Assembly: GCA_963779765.1 (NCBI GenBank)
Contig: CAVZZP010000001.1
Span: 1 to 64,000 of the forward strand
Direction: 5' to 3'
DNA from: Silicimonas sp963779765
GTDB lineage: Bacteria; Pseudomonadota; Alphaproteobacteria; Rhodobacterales; Rhodobacteraceae
Length of the DNA stretch: 64,000 bases
Under the pieces are notes generated by a model. The model was not told where the DNA came from. It worked only from the letters and a program-made list of their open reading frames with translations, and made no database searches. Shown here one piece after another: positions 63,715-64,000 of the stretch. Numbering within the stretch: the stretch's first letter is position 1; each line of letters starts with the position of its first letter. Both the position numbers and the translations under genes were made by a program.

Positions 63715-64000
63715 ATGGCAGACTTCACCGGACGCTCCGTCCTTATCACGGGTGCTGCGGGCGGCATCGGCACGGCAATGGCCGAGGCCTTTGCCGAAGC
63801 CGGCGCTCGCCTCGCCCTCGTCGATAAGGACGACGCCTCGGGCCTCGCCGCCCGCCTGACCGGCGATCATCGCGCCTGGACGCTGGACCTGACCGATCCC
63901 GATGCCATCGATGCCATAGTGGCCGACATCGGCGAGGCCATGGGCATCGACTGCCTCATCAACAACGCGGGGCTGGGCATCGTCGCGCCTGCCGAGGACC
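63715..64000 (+). CDS. short-chain dehydrogenase/reductase, partial at window edge
   Basis: The visible 95 codons from the ATG at 63715 give MADFTGRSVLITGAAGGIGTAMAEAFAEAGARLALVDKDDASG and LINNAGLGIVAPAEDP, an SDR N-terminus with the TGxxxGIG and NNAG motifs. The gene runs off the right end. It continues the operon (8 bases after the previous SDR). Substrate is unknown. Confidence 0.9.
   Translation, partial: MADFTGRSVLITGAAGGIGTAMAEAFAEAGARLALVDKDDASGLAARLTGDHRAWTLDLTDPDAIDAIVADIGEAMGIDCLINNAGLGIVAPAED

Overview
The window is GC-rich DNA (roughly two-thirds G+C by eye) with alphaproteobacterial, Rhodobacteraceae-like (roseobacter-type) gene content. Supporting features are many ABC and TRAP uptake operons, xylitol/polyol dehydrogenases, a BTAD regulator, ExoD-family proteins and strong G/C codon bias. 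No rRNA, tRNA or CRISPR array was seen. The genus cannot be fixed from the sequence alone.

Layout. (1) 0-16 kb is a patchwork of small secreted, membrane and stress genes with decayed fragments. It holds a three-gene cluster of exported hypothetical proteins including a ClpP-like/LprI-like protein, a serine recombinase, an M48 lipoprotein protease, two ExoD proteins, a TrkH fragment butted against a pentapeptide-repeat fragment, an EF-hand protein, a DUF475/TerC-like membrane protein, a histidine-kinase ATPase remnant, a DegP-type protease, a remnant of a second recombinase, a BTAD regulator and a PRC-barrel protein. (2) 16.3-22.6 kb (minus strand) is a dipeptide/oligopeptide ABC operon ending in an M19 membrane dipeptidase. 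(3) 22.8-26.7 kb (minus) is a pqiA-pqiA-pqiB-pqiC lipid transport operon. (4) 27.0-29.6 kb holds an isoquinoline-oxidoreductase-type molybdenum hydroxylase pair. (5) 29.6-42.5 kb is a CoA-dependent catabolic cluster of unknown substrate: a Zn-alcohol dehydrogenase, a tartrate/isopropylmalate-type dehydrogenase, two acyl-CoA dehydrogenases, an ADP-forming acyl-CoA synthetase, an enoyl-CoA hydratase, a beta-keto acid cleavage enzyme, a TRAP transporter, a CaiB-type CoA transferase and a DUF3237 protein. (6) 42.6-48.0 kb is a ROK regulator divergent from a xylose-type ABC system with an SDR. (7) 48.0-50.9 kb is a convergent pair: a VCBS/ASPIC surface protein and a di-heme peroxidase. (8) 50.9-64 kb is a polyol/ketose catabolic locus. 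A minus-strand ABC operon carries a xylitol-type dehydrogenase and a HAD phosphatase. Divergent from it, a plus-strand operon encodes a SorC regulator, a ketose 3-epimerase, a PfkB kinase, a GatZ/KbaZ-like protein and three SDRs.

The genes work together mainly as uptake-plus-catabolism modules. Each of the four transport operons that has a substrate-binding-protein gene carries a strong hairpin directly downstream of that gene.

A technical caution affects much of the annotation. Fourteen otherwise well-conserved genes are broken by 18 apparent single-base insertions, always +1 and often in short homopolymers. This looks like uncorrected sequencing or assembly error rather than biology, so these genes are described as reconstructed, with the break positions stated.
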